Positions 63,155 to 64,000 of a DNA stretch of 64,000 nucleotides are shown here, piece after piece. The DNA comes from Fodinibacter sp963800505. GTDB lineage: Bacteria; Actinomycetota; Actinomycetes; Actinomycetales; Dermatophilaceae. The DNA lies in the NCBI GenBank assembly GCA_963800505.1, contig CAWDBL010000013.1:62001-126000 (forward strand). The letters are read 5' to 3'. How positions within the stretch are numbered: the stretch's first letter is position 1; each line of letters starts with the position of its first letter. The position numbers and the translations under genes were made by a program. Below the pieces are notes generated by a model. The model was given only the letters and a program-made list of their open reading frames with translations. It searched no databases and was not told the DNA's origin.

Positions 63155-63250
63155 CCGCCGTTCCCCCCGCGCCCCACCGGCGCCCATCCCCTCGACCCCG
63201 AACACCTTCCCCGATCCACCCTGCAACCCGACCTCACCCAGGAGCCTTCC

Positions 63251-63634
63251 GTGCGCCCCCGTTCCCTCCTCCTCACCGCCGCCCTCGCCGCCTCGGTGCT
63301 GGCCCTCACCGGCTGCGCCGGCAACGACGACGCCGAAGCCGGCTCCGGCGGCGCCGGCATCACCGTCGACGCCACCGACACCGCGTGCGAGCTCTCGGCC
63401 ACCACCGCGCCCGCCGGCCAGGTGAAGTTCACGGTGACGAACTCCGGCAGCAAGGTCAACGAGTTCTACGTCTACGGCGAGAACGACAAGGTGGTCGGCG
63501 AGGTCGAGAACATCTCGCCCGGGCTGACCCGTGACCTCGTCGTCGACCTGTCCGAGCCGGGTACCTACCAGAGCGCCTGCAAGCCGGGGATGGCCGGCGA
63601 CGGCATCCGCGCCGACTTCACGGTCACCGGGTAG
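63251..63634 (+). CDS. EfeO-type cupredoxin lipoprotein, stand-alone
   Basis: 127 residues from GTG with CAGGAG upstream. Signal peptide with lipobox LALTGC (Cys about 22), then one cupredoxin-like beta barrel (ITVDATDTACELSATTAPAGQVKFTVTNSGSKVNEFYVYGENDKVVGEVENISPGLTRDL, ending TYQSACKPGMAGDGIRADFTVTG). The barrel matches the N-terminal domain of EfeO, but the M75 peptidase domain (about 250 residues) is absent. A strong hairpin overlaps its stop codon, so the short form is probably genuine. Likely binds Fe/Cu outside and hands iron to the EfeU permease upstream. The peptidase part and EfeB may lie elsewhere. Confidence 0.8.
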   Translation: MRPRSLLLTAALAASVLALTGCAGNDDAEAGSGGAGITVDATDTACELSATTAPAGQVKFTVTNSGSKVNEFYVYGENDKVVGEVENISPGLTRDLVVDLSEPGTYQSACKPGMAGDGIRADFTVTG

Positions 63635-63660
63635 CCGGGGCGGGGCACCCCGCCCCGGCT
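63633..63660. terminator. Terminator hairpin after the cupredoxin gene
   Basis: AGCCGGGGCGGGG (63633-63645), loop CA, CCCCGCCCCGGCT (63648-63660): 13 perfect pairs. It starts within the TAG stop codon, so translation and transcription end together. No T-run. Confidence 0.85.
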
Positions 63661-63774
63661 CCGTGGCTGTCGGTGGCCGGCCATGGGTTCGCGCCATGAG
63701 GCCCGCGATCAGAAGGCTGGGGGTGCCGTCGGGACCCTGACGACGCCCACCGACCGACTCCGCCGCGCAGGGTC

Positions 63775-63999
63775 TCAGCTGCCGAAGGTCTCCATCAGCA
63801 CCTGGCGCTCGGCGTCGGTGAGGTTGGTGGCGATCAGGGTGCTGTGCATGTGCAGGCGTTCGCCCACCCGGTCGAGGTCACCCTCCTCGGTGACGACGAA
63901 GAGCGCCGAGGTGCCTGGGGTGACCTGCGTGCGGATCGTCTCGAGCTGCTCCTTGCTGATGCCGGCGCTGGCGGTCATCTTGCTCAGCGCCCCGATGCC
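63775..63999 (-). CDS. DUF1269-type membrane stress protein, C-terminal part (5' end outside window)
   Basis: Runs to the right edge on the minus strand, so the start lies outside. The visible 74 residues are GIGALSKMTASAGISKEQLETIRTQVTPGTSALFVVTEEGDLDRVGERLHMHSTLIATNLTDAERQVLMETFGS. G-I-S-x-E... and the E-G-D-L-D-R-V pattern with T-S-A-L-F-V-V fit the C-terminus of DUF1269 proteins, which have an N-terminal ferredoxin-like fold and membrane helices. Function is not known. Between it and the cupredoxin terminator, 63661-63774 shows nothing recognisable. Confidence 0.65.
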   Translation of the reverse strand, partial: GIGALSKMTASAGISKEQLETIRTQVTPGTSALFVVTEEGDLDRVGERLHMHSTLIATNLTDAERQVLMETFGS

Positions 64000-64000
64000 G

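Noticed and set aside
63251..63634. EfeO gene broken by a frameshift
   Set aside because: No M75 peptidase fragment is seen in any frame after 63634, and a perfect terminator hairpin overlaps the stop.
63700..63741. Short ATG frame of 14 codons between the iron genes and the last gene
   Set aside because: Too short, no ribosome site of note and no known peptide.

Overview
The window is GC-rich DNA (by eye about 70% or more) with tightly packed genes, GTG starts, stop/start overlaps and lysine codons that are nearly all AAG. Its gene families point to an actinobacterium: a fused LysX lysyl-tRNA synthetase, LLM-class flavin or F420-type oxidoreductases, a GAF-ANTAR protein, DUF5926, polyprenol-dependent mannosyltransferases, a LAL-type LuxR regulator and a remnant of a mycothiol-dependent-type DinB protein. 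Micrococcales, possibly Intrasporangiaceae, is my inference. There is no rRNA, no tRNA that I can recognise, no CRISPR array, phage or transposase. It reads as ordinary chromosome with some accessory metabolism.

Layout. 1-9.2 kb: the end of a membrane alpha/beta-hydrolase gene, a GAF-type regulator followed by its likely target pair (aldehyde dehydrogenase plus DUF779) with a candidate operator, a DUF2510 protein, a serine hydrolase and a GAF-ANTAR regulator. 9.2-15.9 kb: a carbohydrate locus, in which a debranching-type glycoside hydrolase diverges from a LacI regulator, a sugar-binding lipoprotein and two permeases (no ATPase), closed by a 50-nt palindrome. 16-24.4 kb: a YCII/ECF42 sigma factor pair, methyltransferase, DUF808 membrane protein, an LLM oxidoreductase, a F420-type NADP reductase, and a LuxR regulator divergent from an open frame that joins a RidA-like module to an FAD-linked oxidase. 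24.4-33.7 kb: a TVP38 protein, an unknown protein with an internal duplication, an MFS transporter, then a LAL regulator, two tiny look-alike proteins and a large arylsulfatase. 33.9-45.9 kb: lysX, an LLM-hemerythrin fusion, a gene-free stretch (40710-41182) full of inverted repeats, a GMC oxidoreductase, a secreted nuclease-like protein, a broken mycothiol-type gene, a cytidine deaminase-like protein and an ogt/sigma-factor pair. 46-54.7 kb: phosphodiesterase, anti-sigma-like ATPase, DUF5926, three glycosyltransferases and a large membrane phosphatase-like protein, probably linked to lipomannan-type envelope glycans. 54.9-64 kb: DUF4446-pheA, META protein, two acyltransferases, acyl-CoA ligase, patatin, and an iron-uptake unit (EfeU permease plus a cupredoxin lipoprotein) behind a DtxR/IdeR-type iron box.

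The most unusual signal is a family of 36-bp palindromic elements, six copies seen by eye, of the form CGTCCC-N6-GACC-N4-GGTC-N6-GGGACG. Two lie in frame inside a mannosyltransferase gene, one supplies the last codons and stop of the ECF42 sigma factor gene, two sit in tandem just after an acyltransferase gene, and one lies in the gene-free stretch at 41 kb. A second genome-wide signal is the octamer GGATGCCG/CGGCATCC, which is much too frequent and appears to override codon preference.
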